This document shows, piece after piece, positions 52,595 to 61,788 of a DNA stretch of 64,000 nucleotides (the first letter of the stretch is position 1; every line of letters begins with the position of its first letter). The position numbers were made by a program, and so were the translations under genes. This stretch comes from Bacillota bacterium (GTDB lineage Bacteria; Bacillota; Clostridia; Lachnospirales; Lachnospiraceae), in the NCBI GenBank assembly GCA_023411555.1, contig JAEYOQ010000059.1:1-64000 (forward strand). Reading direction: 5' to 3'. The notes under the pieces were generated by a model that was not told where the DNA came from, made no database searches, and saw nothing but the letters and a program-made list of their open reading frames with translations.

Positions 52595-52817
52595 GGTATA
52601 AGCAGGTCTTCTGACTTATGGATCAACATTCGTTTTGAATCTTCCCAGCAGATTAATAAGCTTGTGACTTATTAACTGCCAGTGATGCGATACAAGGTAT
52701 TACCTTGCCAAAACGAACTCCTCAATTACAGCGGCGAGACCGTACAGGATTGACACACCTGTTTCCCTATTATGAAGCAGCTACCGCAAAGCTTGTGTAA
52801 CGGCTTCCACTTATACC
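52595..52817 (-). ncRNA. Cobalamin (B12) riboswitch aptamer
   Basis: On the minus strand the closing helix GGTATAAG...CTTATACC spans the element. The conserved landmarks occur in order: GGGAAACAGGTG, then AATCCTGTACGGTCTCGCCGCTGT (the B12 box region, at about 52,725-52,760), then GGGAAGA and the final GTCAGAAGACCTGC. It lies 130 bp before a DUF4430 gene. High cobalamin should stop transcription at the terminator at 52,489. Confidence 0.95.
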
Positions 52818-52844
52818 AAAATAATCTGTTGAATACAGTATAGA

Positions 52845-52873
52845 AGTATAGCATTGATATCTAAAGGTGTCAA
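52845..52873 (-). promoter_or_regulatory. Sigma-A promoter of the riboswitch operon
   Basis: On the minus strand TTGACA, 17 bp and TATACT. The transcript starts about 15-20 nt before the aptamer. Confidence 0.82.
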
Positions 52874-52888
52874 CTATACGGAAATAGC

Positions 52889-52917
52889 TTTTCATTTTTA
52901 CACGACCATGTTATAAT
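52889..52917 (+). promoter_or_regulatory. Promoter of galM
   Basis: An extended -10 (TGTTATAAT, 52,909-52,917) with a partial -35 (TTTTCA) at 17 bp. It is divergent from the riboswitch promoter; the -35 boxes are 15 bp apart. Confidence 0.65.
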
Positions 52918-52963
52918 TATAAACTAATAGTAATATATGAATGAATAAGGAGTAGATAGAAAC

Positions 52964-54022
52964 ATGAAGATTACGCAGAAACTATTTGGGAAGACGGTAA
53001 ACGGCGAAGAAGCAACCTTATACACTCTGACGAACAGCAATGGCATGCAGGTTTCCTTCACAGATTATGGTGCTAATATAGTAAGTATCATTGTTCCTGA
53101 TGCAAAGGGCAATTTGGCTGATGTTAATTTGGGCTTCGAGAATCTGGCTGGTTATGAAGAAAATCCTCCGGGTTTTGGATCCTTTATCGGCCGTCATGCG
53201 AACCGTATCGGTGATGCAAAATTTGAATTGAATGGTAAGGTCTATGAGTTGGACAAGAATGACGGTAAGAATAATCTTCATGGTGGAGCTGTTGGTTATA
53301 ATAAATTCATGTATGAGACAGAGGTGTATGAAGATGATGATATCGCCAGCATCGAGTTCTCAAGACTAAGCCCTCATATGGAACAGGGTTTTCCTGGTAA
53401 TCTTGATGTTTCAGTTACCTACAGCCTTACTGAAGCAAATGAGCTTGTAATAGAATATTTGGCAGTATCCGATCGTGATACGATTGTTAATTTAACAAAT
53501 CATGCCTACTTTAATCTGGGTGGCCATAATTCCGGTTCGATCTTAGATCATAAGGTTTGGATAAAGGCAAATCAGTTTACTCCAACCACATCAGATCTGA
53601 TTCCGACGGGTGAGATTAGAGACGTAACCGATACCCCTATGGATTTTAGAACTCCTAAGAGAATTGGACAGGACATTGATGCAGATTATGAACCTTTATT
53701 GATAGCAGGCGGCTATGACCATAATTATGTACTAGACATCAGTGGCACTCAGGTAGAAAGGGTTGCTGAGCTGGTAGATGATAAGAGTGGAAGAAAGATG
53801 GAGATATTCACAGATCTTCCCGGTATTCAGCTTTATACCAGTAACATGCTGAGCCCTGTGAAAAACAGCAAGGCAGGCGCTGTTTATGAAAAGAGAAGTG
53901 GAGTTTGCTTTGAGACTCAGTTCTTCCCGAATTCCATTAAAACTCCGAATTTTACCTCCTGCATGCTTAGAGCCGGTAAGGAATTTGATTCAGTTACAAT
54001 CTATAAGTTCTCCACGATATAA
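52964..54022 (+). CDS. galM: Aldose 1-epimerase (mutarotase)
   Basis: 352 residues. It interconverts the alpha and beta anomers of galactose, glucose and related sugars in the cytoplasm. Substrate residues are visible in GRHANRIGDAKF, NNLHGG (His), NLTNHAYFNLGGH (catalytic His) and GYDHNYVLD. The catalytic Glu lies in VCFETQFFPNS. Length is normal. AAGGAGTAG precedes the ATG. It stands alone between two terminators. Confidence 0.95.
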   Translation: MKITQKLFGKTVNGEEATLYTLTNSNGMQVSFTDYGANIVSIIVPDAKGNLADVNLGFENLAGYEENPPGFGSFIGRHANRIGDAKFELNGKVYELDKNDGKNNLHGGAVGYNKFMYETEVYEDDDIASIEFSRLSPHMEQGFPGNLDVSVTYSLTEANELVIEYLAVSDRDTIVNLTNHAYFNLGGHNSGSILDHKVWIKANQFTPTTSDLIPTGEIRDVTDTPMDFRTPKRIGQDIDADYEPLLIAGGYDHNYVLDISGTQVERVAELVDDKSGRKMEIFTDLPGIQLYTSNMLSPVKNSKAGAVYEKRSGVCFETQFFPNSIKTPNFTSCMLRAGKEFDSVTIYKFSTI

Positions 54023-54110
54023 AAAGGGATGAGTCAATTTAATCCGGTTCGTAGCTGTCAAAGGAAGAATTACTTATAAGGATATAACTGATTAATAACT
54101 ATGTGCAAGA

Positions 54111-54180
54111 ACAAAGAAGGGTGCTGAAAACTGTAGGGAATCTGATTTGTATCGATTCCGACTGCTTCAACACCCTTGTT
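54111..54180. terminator. Bidirectional terminator between galM and upp
   Basis: AAGGGTG...TGAA...GGGAATC pairs with GATTCC...TTCAACACCCTT through a long, slightly interrupted stem ending in TTGTTT on the right and in TTCTTTGT on the minus strand. Both genes converge on it. Confidence 0.75.
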
Positions 54181-54226
54181 TAATCATACCGATTGTAGCA
54201 AGTCAATTCGGTATGAAGAAAGACAA

Positions 54227-54856
54227 TTATTTAGTACCGTAGATTCTATCTCCGGCATCCCCGAGACCGGGTAGGATATAACCCTTTTCATTTAGACGCT
54301 CATCAAGGTTTCCGATATAGACATCTACATCTGGATGTGCCTTAGTTAAGCGTTCAACACCTTCCGGAGCTGCGATAAGGCAGAGAAAATGGATCTTCGT
54401 AATTCCTCTTTTCTTTAAAATATCGATGGCAGCTACAGCAGAACCACCGGTAGCTAACATTGGATCTACTACGAAAATCTCACGTTCTGAAGCATCAGAA
54501 GGCAGTTTACAAAAATATTCAACAGGCTCAAGGGTCTCTTCGTTGCGATATAAGCCAACATGTCCAACCTTTGCACTAGGGATAAGATTTAAGATGCCAT
54601 CAGCCATATGAAGTCCAGCTCTTAAGATTGGGACGATGCAAAGCTTCTTGCCTGCGATTTCCTTTACGGTAGTCTTAACAAGTGGTGTTTCAATCTCTAC
54701 GTCAGCAAGAGCAAGCTTTCTGGTTGCTTCATAACTGATTAGCATTGCAACCTCTGATACAAGATCACGAAACTCTTTCGTGGATGTGGTCTTACGTCGC
54801 ATAATTCCCAATTTGTGTTGGATTAAAGGATGGTCCATGATAGTTACATTTGACAT
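54227..54856 (-). CDS. upp: Uracil phosphoribosyltransferase
   Basis: A pyrimidine salvage enzyme of 209 residues that forms UMP from uracil and PRPP. The PRPP loop VDPMLATGGSA is present, with MDHPLIQHKLGIMR at the N-terminus and IGNLDERLNEKGYILPGLGDAGDR at the C-terminus, all diagnostic. I chose the ATG at 54,856 because AGGAGGT lies 7 nt before it; a longer frame has no ribosome site. Confidence 0.97.
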   Translation of the reverse strand: MSNVTIMDHPLIQHKLGIMRRKTTSTKEFRDLVSEVAMLISYEATRKLALADVEIETPLVKTTVKEIAGKKLCIVPILRAGLHMADGILNLIPSAKVGHVGLYRNEETLEPVEYFCKLPSDASEREIFVVDPMLATGGSAVAAIDILKKRGITKIHFLCLIAAPEGVERLTKAHPDVDVYIGNLDERLNEKGYILPGLGDAGDRIYGTK

Positions 54857-54928
54857 TTTTTTACCTCCTGGATAATTTATCTTGGCTCTGTAAATCGAAA
54901 TAGCCATGTTTTTAAATTCCTAACGAAC

Positions 54929-54957
54929 ATTATATCAAATTATTACTATACATAAAA
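54929..54957 (-). promoter_or_regulatory. Promoter of upp
   Basis: On the minus strand the extended -10 TGATATAAT has only a weak -35 (TTTTAT) at 17 bp. Confidence 0.45.
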
Positions 54958-55075
54958 GAAGAAATTTGATATTTTTTGTGTTATAGAAGTTCGCCTATAA
55001 CATAAAAAGCGAAACTCTTTCTTGTATACCTAATGAAATATATACATCAGCCTGCTGATAGGAGAAAAAAGATAT

Positions 55076-56143
55076 ATGAGAGAAAAATTCATCAAAGCAC
55101 TTGTTGTGGATGATAATGAAGTTAATATTATAGTATTGTCAAATATGCTTGAATTATTTGATATTAACGTTGATCAGGCTGATAGCGGAATAAAGGCATT
55201 AGAGATGTTGAAGGAAAAGAATTACGATATTGTATTTCTGGACAATGTCATGCCGGGACTGGATGGAGTAAAAACAACAAAAGCAATTCGTAAAAGGTCC
55301 AACCCTTCCGATCCAGTTATTATTGCCTTAACCTCAAGCGTAACGGAAGAATTAAATAGACAATATCAATTAGCCGGAGCAAATGGGCTTTATTCTAAGC
55401 CTCTGGGCTTAATGGAGCTTTCGGCTATCTTAAATGAGTGGTGCTCTCAGCTGTCTTTTACGGAGCCTTTTAATCCGGAAAGGACGATTAAGCACCAAGG
55501 GGATACTTCGCTGATAAGGAGGTTAATTCAAGATATCAGTGAGATTAATTATGAGGTAGGTCTCCGATATGCTCTGGGAGACGATGGGAACTATATCAAT
55601 ATCCTTAAGGTGTCTCTCAAGGATATTAGGAACTGCCTTAATGTCATACAATCTGGATATGAGAATAAACAGCCTGGTGATATGCGAATCGGTATACATA
55701 ATATGAAGAGCGTATTTGCTAATATAGGGGCTATGGAATTAGCTGAAATAGCGAAGGAATTAGAACAGACTATATTGAATAGGAATATGATAGATATTTA
55801 TGAAAGTGATTACTCCAAGCGCATAAGAAGCTTTTATGGAAAGCTGGAAGTGGCGATATTAGAGTATGACCGCATAAGTGGGGAGTTATCTCAGGAGGAG
55901 CATATGGATCTTCTGATAACCAATGAGGAATATGAACAAAGTCTGGCTAAGGTCATATATTATATCAAGAGGTTTGATTATGTAGCAATTCTTGATGAGC
56001 TGGAGGTTTTGATTAAGAGAGGTGGGCCTGAATATAAAGTAGTGTTTGAGGAAGCCTTGTCTGCTATCAGAGATTTTCAGTACGAAAGAGCTTTGCTTTT
56101 ACTAACAAACATAAAAAAAGAGATGGAGCATCATGCCATCTAA
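55076..56143 (+). CDS. REC-HPt phosphorelay protein
   Basis: 355 residues. A receiver domain (1-125) has the acidic pocket VDDNE, phosphoacceptor D56 and the switch K108 in YSKP. A histidine phosphotransfer domain (about 165-260) has H208 in IHNMKSVFANIGA, matching the HPt HxxKG(S)xxNIGA pattern with Ser at the Gly position. A C-terminal helical region of about 80 residues is unassigned. There is no kinase domain and no kinase gene nearby. Such proteins are usually the detached end of hybrid-kinase relays. GGAGAAAAAAG precedes the ATG. Confidence 0.85.
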   Translation: MREKFIKALVVDDNEVNIIVLSNMLELFDINVDQADSGIKALEMLKEKNYDIVFLDNVMPGLDGVKTTKAIRKRSNPSDPVIIALTSSVTEELNRQYQLAGANGLYSKPLGLMELSAILNEWCSQLSFTEPFNPERTIKHQGDTSLIRRLIQDISEINYEVGLRYALGDDGNYINILKVSLKDIRNCLNVIQSGYENKQPGDMRIGIHNMKSVFANIGAMELAEIAKELEQTILNRNMIDIYESDYSKRIRSFYGKLEVAILEYDRISGELSQEEHMDLLITNEEYEQSLAKVIYYIKRFDYVAILDELEVLIKRGGPEYKVVFEEALSAIRDFQYERALLLLTNIKKEMEHHAI

Positions 56144-56217
56144 TTAGAAAAAGATATTATTAACAGCGGAAGATGGGAGAATATTCATTCCGGTGTTTTA
56201 TCCTATAAAAAGAGGAG

Positions 56218-56258
56218 AAGCCCGGTAGAGGGGGGAGGGTAGCTGCCGGGCTTATTTT
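56218..56258 (+). terminator. Terminator after the REC-HPt gene
   Basis: AAGCCCGG pairs with CCGGGCTT around a purine-rich loop, followed by ATTTTA. From 56,259 to 56,619 I see an AT-rich stretch with no gene; a TGATATAAA at 56,566-56,574 is a possible -10 for the next gene. Confidence 0.7.
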
Positions 56259-56619
56259 ATGAAAAAAATTATCTTGTAAGCAATATTAAATTGAATTTCT
56301 TAAATAAGTTATCTTCTTAACTTGGTTTTATTATAATGGACATATATGATTTTTGTATGGATATATTATGAACATTCTGTTAATATTTCGATAAATATTA
56401 AAAATAATCGAATAATGTTGAAAAGAACAAGGATTCAACCGATATATGTGATATAGATAACATTAGGTAATTGTGACAATAATTGCAGAGTTTTATTTTA
56501 TGTCCTTAGAGAATAATAGTATTATAGAGTTCGTAAACGATAATCTAGATAATATAGAACGAGTATGATATAAAATCAAATAAGATGACGGCCCACATAG
56601 TATGAGAGTAGGTGATGTT

Positions 56620-57087
56620 ATGTCAAATGTGTTTAAAAAATTAATTAGTAAAGAACTGGGTGAAGCAAATTACAATCGCTACTGTTCTTTTTTAAAAAAG
56701 AATATGGAGGCCAGGATTAGTGATAGCCAAACCATCTATAATGATATGTACGAAAAACTGAAATATAGAGATTTAAAGGTGATTACGAGAATGCATAGCC
56801 GGCTGAACGATACGATGATACTGGCCTTTAAGATTAGCAAGAATTTCTTCTTTGCTTTTTTATTCTATCTGTGCGCTTGTATTTTTATCATAGCAAAGGT
56901 ACATCAGCCTGTCTTATCCATTAGTGCTTTGCTATTGATTAATGTAGCCTTTGTCTATAAAGCATATGAATTCATTGCTAATAAGTTTTGCTATATCGAT
57001 GCACAGCTTATTCTGGTATATAAAGCTGTCCTCGATCGAATTATTTTAAATGAACGTAAAAGCTCCCAGGAGCATGACAGAATATAG
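56620..57087 (+). CDS. Hypothetical two-helix membrane protein
   Basis: 155 residues. A polar N-terminal half of about 75 residues (FKKLISKELGEANYNRYCSFLKK) is followed by two close membrane helices near 78-98 and 100-120, the first being FFFAFLFYLCACIFIIAKV. A short basic tail ends the protein. I start at the ATG at 56,620 because AGGTGAT precedes it; an ATG at 56,602 has no site. I do not recognise the family. It is monocistronic. Confidence 0.6.
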   Translation: MSNVFKKLISKELGEANYNRYCSFLKKNMEARISDSQTIYNDMYEKLKYRDLKVITRMHSRLNDTMILAFKISKNFFFAFLFYLCACIFIIAKVHQPVLSISALLLINVAFVYKAYEFIANKFCYIDAQLILVYKAVLDRIILNERKSSQEHDRI

Positions 57088-57140
57088 TGTTATCTTAATG
57101 AAAGTCTGCTAAGCCGACTTTCGTTCATGTAAAATTAAAA

Positions 57141-57192
57141 TGATGAGCTATCCGCTTACTTGATTTTAAAGTGAAGGTGGAAGCTCATTTTT
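57141..57192 (+). terminator. Terminator after the two-helix protein gene
   Basis: ATGAGCTATCCGCTTACTT folds with the segment ending GGAAGCTCAT through an imperfect stem, followed by TTTTTC. A second small hairpin (GAAAGTC/GACTTTC) lies just before it at about 57,100-57,124. From 57,193 to 57,441 no gene is visible. Confidence 0.6.
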
Positions 57193-57441
57193 CATGTTCA
57201 GAAAATCTCCTTTAGTATAGATCCAACTTCTGATTTGTAAAGTACATAGGCAATGATGTCTTGTACTAATCAGAAAATCAATGATTTCTATAAAATTCAT
57301 TTGATTCTTCCATGGGAAAATGGAAGAAAAGGTATTACTATATTCTATGAGTGATTAATACCTTATCGACAGAGAAGTTTATAACTAATACGGAGGATGG
57401 GTCCTGTTAGCTAATATGGACACAATGAAAGGAGCAGGTCA

Positions 57442-58602
57442 ATGATACGAGTAGCAATTGTAGGTACGGGTAATATATCTGCGGCACATATTAATGCTTA
57501 TTTGGCATTTCCAATGAGATGTAAGATTGTTGCCTTATGTGATATCTATCCGGAGAAGGCCGAAGAAAAGAAGAAGAATTTCAAGCTTGAAGCTGACGTG
57601 GTTGATGATCATATGAAATTACTGGAGCGTGAGGATATCGATCTGGTCAGCATCTGTACACCTCCCTTTTGCCATGCACAGATAGCAATTAATTTTCTAA
57701 GGGCAGGTAAGAATGTAATCGTTGAAAAACCCATGGCTGCTTCCCTAGAGGAATGCGACCAGATGATTGCAGCTTCTAAGGAGTCGGGTAGGATTCTGGC
57801 TGTTATTGCACAGAATCGCTTCAAAGATCCTGTGATGAGACTAAAATCGGTACTGGATAGTGGTAAGATTGGACGAGTATTGCATGCTCAGATTGATTCC
57901 TTCTGGTGGCGCGGTCACTGCTACTACGATCTGTGGTGGAGGGGCTTATGGGAGAAGGAAGGCGGCGGTTGTACACTGAATCATGCTGTTCATCACATAG
58001 ATATGTTGGGCTGGATGCTTGGCAAGCCTGAACGGGTACAGGCACTGCTAAGCAACGCAGCCCATGACAATGCCGAAGTTGAGGATATATCCATTGCCGC
58101 TCTTCAATATTCCAAGGGTGCGGTTGCACAAGTGACCAGCTCCGTTATTCATCATGGTGAGGAGCAGCAGGTTATCTTTCAGGGAGAGAAGGCGAGAATC
58201 TCAGCTCCTTGGAAGGTGTATGCCAGCACTTCACTGGATAACGGTTTTCCCATAGAGAACATAGAGCTTGAGAAGGAGCTGGAGGAGTATTATAATAGCC
58301 TTCCTGAGCTTAAGCATACGGGACATGAGGGTGAGATTGATAATGTTCTGACAGCCCTTGAAACTGGGGGACAGCCCTTGATCACCGGAGAGGATGGACG
58401 ATTGACCATAGAGCTTATTACCGCTATCTATAAGGCTGGTTTTGAGCATAGAACAGTCGAGTTTCCGATTACGGAGCAGGATGAGTACTATACTGTTGCC
58501 GGTATCCAAAAGAATGCAATTCATTTCTATGAAAAGACTTCAAGTGTTGTAGAGCTGGGGACCTCTCAGGGCTTTACTGTGGGTAGTGATTATAAAAAAT
58601 AA
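57442..58602 (+). CDS. Gfo/Idh/MocA family oxidoreductase
   Basis: 386 residues. The N-terminal Rossmann domain has VAIVGTGNISAAHI, and the catalytic segment is VEKPMAASLEEC (Glu-Lys-Pro). The C-terminal domain carries GGGCTLNHAVHHIDMLGWMLG, with the conserved histidine pair. Members oxidise or reduce sugars and inositols with NAD(P). The substrate is not evident, because no sugar genes flank it. GAAAGGAGC precedes the ATG. Confidence 0.9.
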   Translation: MIRVAIVGTGNISAAHINAYLAFPMRCKIVALCDIYPEKAEEKKKNFKLEADVVDDHMKLLEREDIDLVSICTPPFCHAQIAINFLRAGKNVIVEKPMAASLEECDQMIAASKESGRILAVIAQNRFKDPVMRLKSVLDSGKIGRVLHAQIDSFWWRGHCYYDLWWRGLWEKEGGGCTLNHAVHHIDMLGWMLGKPERVQALLSNAAHDNAEVEDISIAALQYSKGAVAQVTSSVIHHGEEQQVIFQGEKARISAPWKVYASTSLDNGFPIENIELEKELEEYYNSLPELKHTGHEGEIDNVLTALETGGQPLITGEDGRLTIELITAIYKAGFEHRTVEFPITEQDEYYTVAGIQKNAIHFYEKTSSVVELGTSQGFTVGSDYKK

Positions 58603-58616
58603 GTAACCAAGCAATT

Positions 58617-58656
58617 AAAGGTGCCTTTGATTTAATTACGTCGAAGGTGCCTTTTT
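58617..58656 (+). terminator. Terminator after the oxidoreductase gene
   Basis: A 14-bp stem with three G-U pairs (AAAGGTGCCTTTGA and TCGAAGGTGCCTTT) ends in TT(TT)C. The two arms look like a direct repeat but fold through wobble pairs. Confidence 0.75.
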
Positions 58657-58693
58657 CCATGGCGAATGTTACTAATTTTTATCGAAAGAAGGA

Positions 58694-58722
58694 TTGCTGT
58701 TGCATTTGATTTTGGATATAAT
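58694..58722 (+). promoter_or_regulatory. Probable promoter of the serine dehydratase genes
   Basis: TATAAT at 58,717-58,722 with a weak TTGCTG at 17 bp. The leader is about 28 nt. Confidence 0.5.
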
Positions 58723-58756
58723 AAAGCTAGCAAATCGAAAGAGAGGCAAAATAGCC

Positions 58757-59431
58757 ATGAATGTATTCGATATAATGGGGCCGGTCATGGTAGGCCCATC
58801 CAGCTCCCATACCGCCGGTGCAGTGAAAATCGGTTTCACGGCAAGGCAGCTTTTACGTGAGGAGATTAAACAGGTTAAGCTATATTTGCATGGTTCCTTT
58901 CTTGCTACAGGAAAAGGGCATGGTACAGATAAAGCATTAATTGCAGGACTGCTTGGAATGAAGCCGGATGATGAACGAATCCCGGACAGCTTCCGTTATG
59001 CAAAGGAACAGGGATTGGATTATGAATTTGATGGTATTGAACTCAGGAATGCGCATCCGAATTCTGTATTGCTGAAGTTGGAGGGAGTGAAGGGGAATAG
59101 GCTAGAGCTAGTAGCTTCTTCTATCGGTGGAGGAGCTATCATGATTAATAAGATTGACGGTATAGATGCGGATGTCAGTACAAGCTATCCCACCTTAATC
59201 GTCAATAATGAAGACAAACCAGGACATGTATCGCTGGTTACCTCTGTATTAAGCCAGAAGGCGGTGAACATTGGGACGATGCGTATCTGCCGTGATAAGA
59301 GAGGTGGAAATGCAGTAATGATTATCGAATGTGATCAAGAAATTCCGCAGGAGGTCATAGAGGTGCTTCAAAAAGCAGAGGGAGTAAAGAAAGTAACCTA
59401 TCTTAGTATGGAGGAGAAAAATGAGTTTTAG
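58757..59431 (+). CDS. sdaAB: L-serine dehydratase, iron-sulfur-dependent, beta subunit
   Basis: 224 residues. IMGPVMVGPSSSHTAGAVKIGF is the diagnostic N-terminal segment with the substrate-contacting SSSHTAG. A C-terminal ACT domain (about 150-220, NNEDKPGHVSLVTSVL) binds or senses serine. The enzyme makes pyruvate and ammonia. I chose the ATG at 58,757, which gives the family N-terminus; the ribosome site (AGAGAGG) is 11 nt away. It overlaps the alpha gene by 11 bp. Confidence 0.95.
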   Translation: MNVFDIMGPVMVGPSSSHTAGAVKIGFTARQLLREEIKQVKLYLHGSFLATGKGHGTDKALIAGLLGMKPDDERIPDSFRYAKEQGLDYEFDGIELRNAHPNSVLLKLEGVKGNRLELVASSIGGGAIMINKIDGIDADVSTSYPTLIVNNEDKPGHVSLVTSVLSQKAVNIGTMRICRDKRGGNAVMIIECDQEIPQEVIEVLQKAEGVKKVTYLSMEEKNEF

Positions 59432-60293
59432 ATCCCTGGATGAGATAATAAGTCAGTGTGACAAGCATCAGAAGCCCTTCTGGAGGGTAATTCTTGAGGA
59501 TGATATAGATGAGAGAATGACTACTGAGAGTGATTCTTTGTACAAGATGGAGCAGCTCTATCTAAGTATGAAGAATGCCGATGTAGCCTATGACGGAACA
59601 TTAAAGTCGGCGAGTAAGCTGGTTGGTGGGGATGGAGCAAAAATGGATCACGCCATAAAGGAAGATAAGATACTCAGTGGACCTTTTATTGGTGAAGTCA
59701 TAGCAAAAGCATTGAAGATGGGAGAATCCAATGCCTGTATGAAGAAGATAGTAGCAGCCCCTACGGCTGGCTCATGTGGTGTAATTCCAGCTGTGCTACT
59801 AAGCTATGAAGAAAAATATAATCCGCCATTACAGAGGATGGTAGAGGCAATGTATGTGGCTTCGGGTATTGGTGAAGTTATCGCTGCCAAGGCCTTCCTA
59901 GCGGGAGCAGCAGGAGGCTGCCAAGCGGAGGTTGGATCTGCCAGTGCCATGGCTGCAGGCGCTTTGGCTTATCTGAATGGTGGAGATAATGAGAGCATCG
60001 TTCATGCAGCAGCGATGTCACTGAAGAACCTATTGGGTTTGGTATGTGATACAGTTGGCGGCTTAGTGGAGGTACCCTGCGTAAAGCGCAATGTGGTGGG
60101 AGCGGTGAATGCCATCGCCAGTGCCGATATGGCAGTTGCTGGAATTCGTAGTCAGATACCACCGGATGAAGTAATTGATGCCATGCGGGAGGTAGGAGAA
60201 GCCTTACCAAGATCGCTTCGTGAAACAGGAGAAGGCGGACTAGCAGCTACTCCGACAGGTCAGGAGATCATGGATCGACTGATGAAGGCATAA
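59421..60293 (+). CDS. sdaAA: L-serine dehydratase, iron-sulfur-dependent, alpha subunit
   Basis: The catalytic subunit, 290 residues, carrying an oxygen-labile 4Fe-4S cluster. The cluster cysteines lie in APTAGSCGVIP, GAAGGCQAEVGSA and LVCDTVGGLVEVPCVKRN. The start codon overlaps the end of the beta gene, so the two are coupled and form a heterodimer. Its oxygen sensitivity fits an anaerobe. Confidence 0.96.
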   Translation: MSFRSLDEIISQCDKHQKPFWRVILEDDIDERMTTESDSLYKMEQLYLSMKNADVAYDGTLKSASKLVGGDGAKMDHAIKEDKILSGPFIGEVIAKALKMGESNACMKKIVAAPTAGSCGVIPAVLLSYEEKYNPPLQRMVEAMYVASGIGEVIAAKAFLAGAAGGCQAEVGSASAMAAGALAYLNGGDNESIVHAAAMSLKNLLGLVCDTVGGLVEVPCVKRNVVGAVNAIASADMAVAGIRSQIPPDEVIDAMREVGEALPRSLRETGEGGLAATPTGQEIMDRLMKA

Positions 60294-60418
60294 GGATACA
60301 GAGCCATCTTGGTAAGTACATCGGACAGGTATCCAACGACCAGAGTGATAACATTAGCTCCTGAATATAATAATCTATGCCAATTATCGTAGGCATTGCG
60401 GGTAGTTTAAGGTGACAA

Positions 60419-60778
60419 ATGAAGGAGAGGGAAGACTTTATTGATCGATATGAAAGGCTTCTAACCTGTATCATAGGCAGGCTTCCCGAAGCAAAAATAT
60501 ATGTGATGTCGTATTATCCTGTCAATGCGGAGCTTGATTTTGGTACACCTCATATGAAACAGCTGTTTGAAGTAAGAACCAATGCCAGAATAAGTGAAGC
60601 AAATAAAAGGATTGAGCAGTTGGCGTATAAACTACAGCTTCGATTTATCAATATCAATCAGGGTATTACTGACGATAAGGGGAACCTCAAACAAGAGTAT
60701 TCCATCGAAGGGCTGCATATGTATGCGAATGGATATCGGGCACTTCTAGATGATATTATGAGGTATGTGAGGGATTGA
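60419..60778 (+). pseudogene. C-terminal half of an SGNH/GDSL esterase
   Basis: 119 residues that align with the second half of small SGNH hydrolases: LTCIIGRLPEAKIYVMSYYPVN and a final EGLHMYANGY. The N-terminal half with the GDS serine and the G and N blocks is absent. The catalytic Asp-x-x-His reads Glu-Gly-Leu-His. AAGGTGA lies 3 nt before the ATG, so the remnant could still be translated. The 125 bp upstream contain only short frames (one reading MPIIVGIAGSLR at 60,377). A truncated gene is more likely than a new short enzyme. Confidence 0.6.
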
Positions 60779-60862
60779 TTTATCTGTGTCCCTGTTGTTC
60801 TATGTATATCGGCCTAGCCCTCCCAATATATTGTAATAACACAGATATCATATGGTGGGTCT

Positions 60863-61702
60863 ATGAAGAATAGAGGGTTATGGGATGAACAACAGGAACC
60901 GGTACTTGAACAATGGAAGGAGACACAGACAGAGAAGGAGAGCTATGTCTCCATATTTGTCAAGGTTGGAATTATTGTCTTGAGTATGATTATGATAGTT
61001 GGTTTCGGAGTAAAGATTATTCCAAAGGCAGTAACAGTTTCAAATCTCAGTACGAAGAATGATTTGCCAATTTATAGTGTTAATCTGTCTGAACCGAAGG
61101 TTTCTCTAAGCTTTGATGCTGCGTGGACAAATGAGGATACGGATAAGATATTAGAGGTTCTTGATAAGCATCAAGTTAAAGCCACCTTTTTCGTGACGGG
61201 GGAATGGGTAGAGCAATATCCGAAGGAAGTAAAAGCAATTGCGGCAGCAGGGCATGATATAGGGAATCACAGTGAGAATCATAAGCAGATGTCGGAGCTG
61301 CCTAAGAAAGAATGCGAAGCAGAGATTATGATGGTTCATAATCGTGTAAAGGAGCTGACAGGGATTGAGATGATGTTATTCCGTGCGCCTTATGGAGACT
61401 ATAATAATATGCTCGTTGGAACAGCAAGAGAATGCGGCTATTATACGATACAGTGGAATGTAGATTCACTAGATTGGAAGGACTATGGAGTGGAAAGTAT
61501 CTTAAGCAAGACAGTAGAGAACAAAAAGCTGGGGAATGGTTCTATTCTTTTATTTCATGTTGGTGCAAAGTATACCATGGAGGCATTGGATAAGGTGATA
61601 CCCGAACTAAAGAAGAAGGGATATGAGATAATTCCGGTATCGGAGCTGATTTATACCGGGGATTATAAGGTGGATCAGACTGGTAGACAGATTAAGAAGT
61701 AA
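60863..61702 (+). CDS. Polysaccharide deacetylase (CE4, PdaB-like)
   Basis: 279 residues. One membrane helix (about 31-50) anchors the enzyme outside the cell. The NodB domain has D85 in SLSFDAAW, the metal histidines H136 and H140 (GNHSENH), RAPYGDYN and the final LLFHVG. It is closest in pattern to the PdaB-type deacetylases of spore-formers, which act on N-acetylated glycans during sporulation, though the usual first Asp pair is FDA rather than FDD. It is monocistronic, with a weak ribosome site. Confidence 0.9.
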   Translation: MKNRGLWDEQQEPVLEQWKETQTEKESYVSIFVKVGIIVLSMIMIVGFGVKIIPKAVTVSNLSTKNDLPIYSVNLSEPKVSLSFDAAWTNEDTDKILEVLDKHQVKATFFVTGEWVEQYPKEVKAIAAAGHDIGNHSENHKQMSELPKKECEAEIMMVHNRVKELTGIEMMLFRAPYGDYNNMLVGTARECGYYTIQWNVDSLDWKDYGVESILSKTVENKKLGNGSILLFHVGAKYTMEALDKVIPELKKKGYEIIPVSELIYTGDYKVDQTGRQIKK

Positions 61703-61788
61703 TTATTCTAAAAGGTAGTGTAAAGTAAGTTCCAGTACCTGTACAGTCTTACGAAGCGTTATTCTAATATAATAATTGATTTACAATG

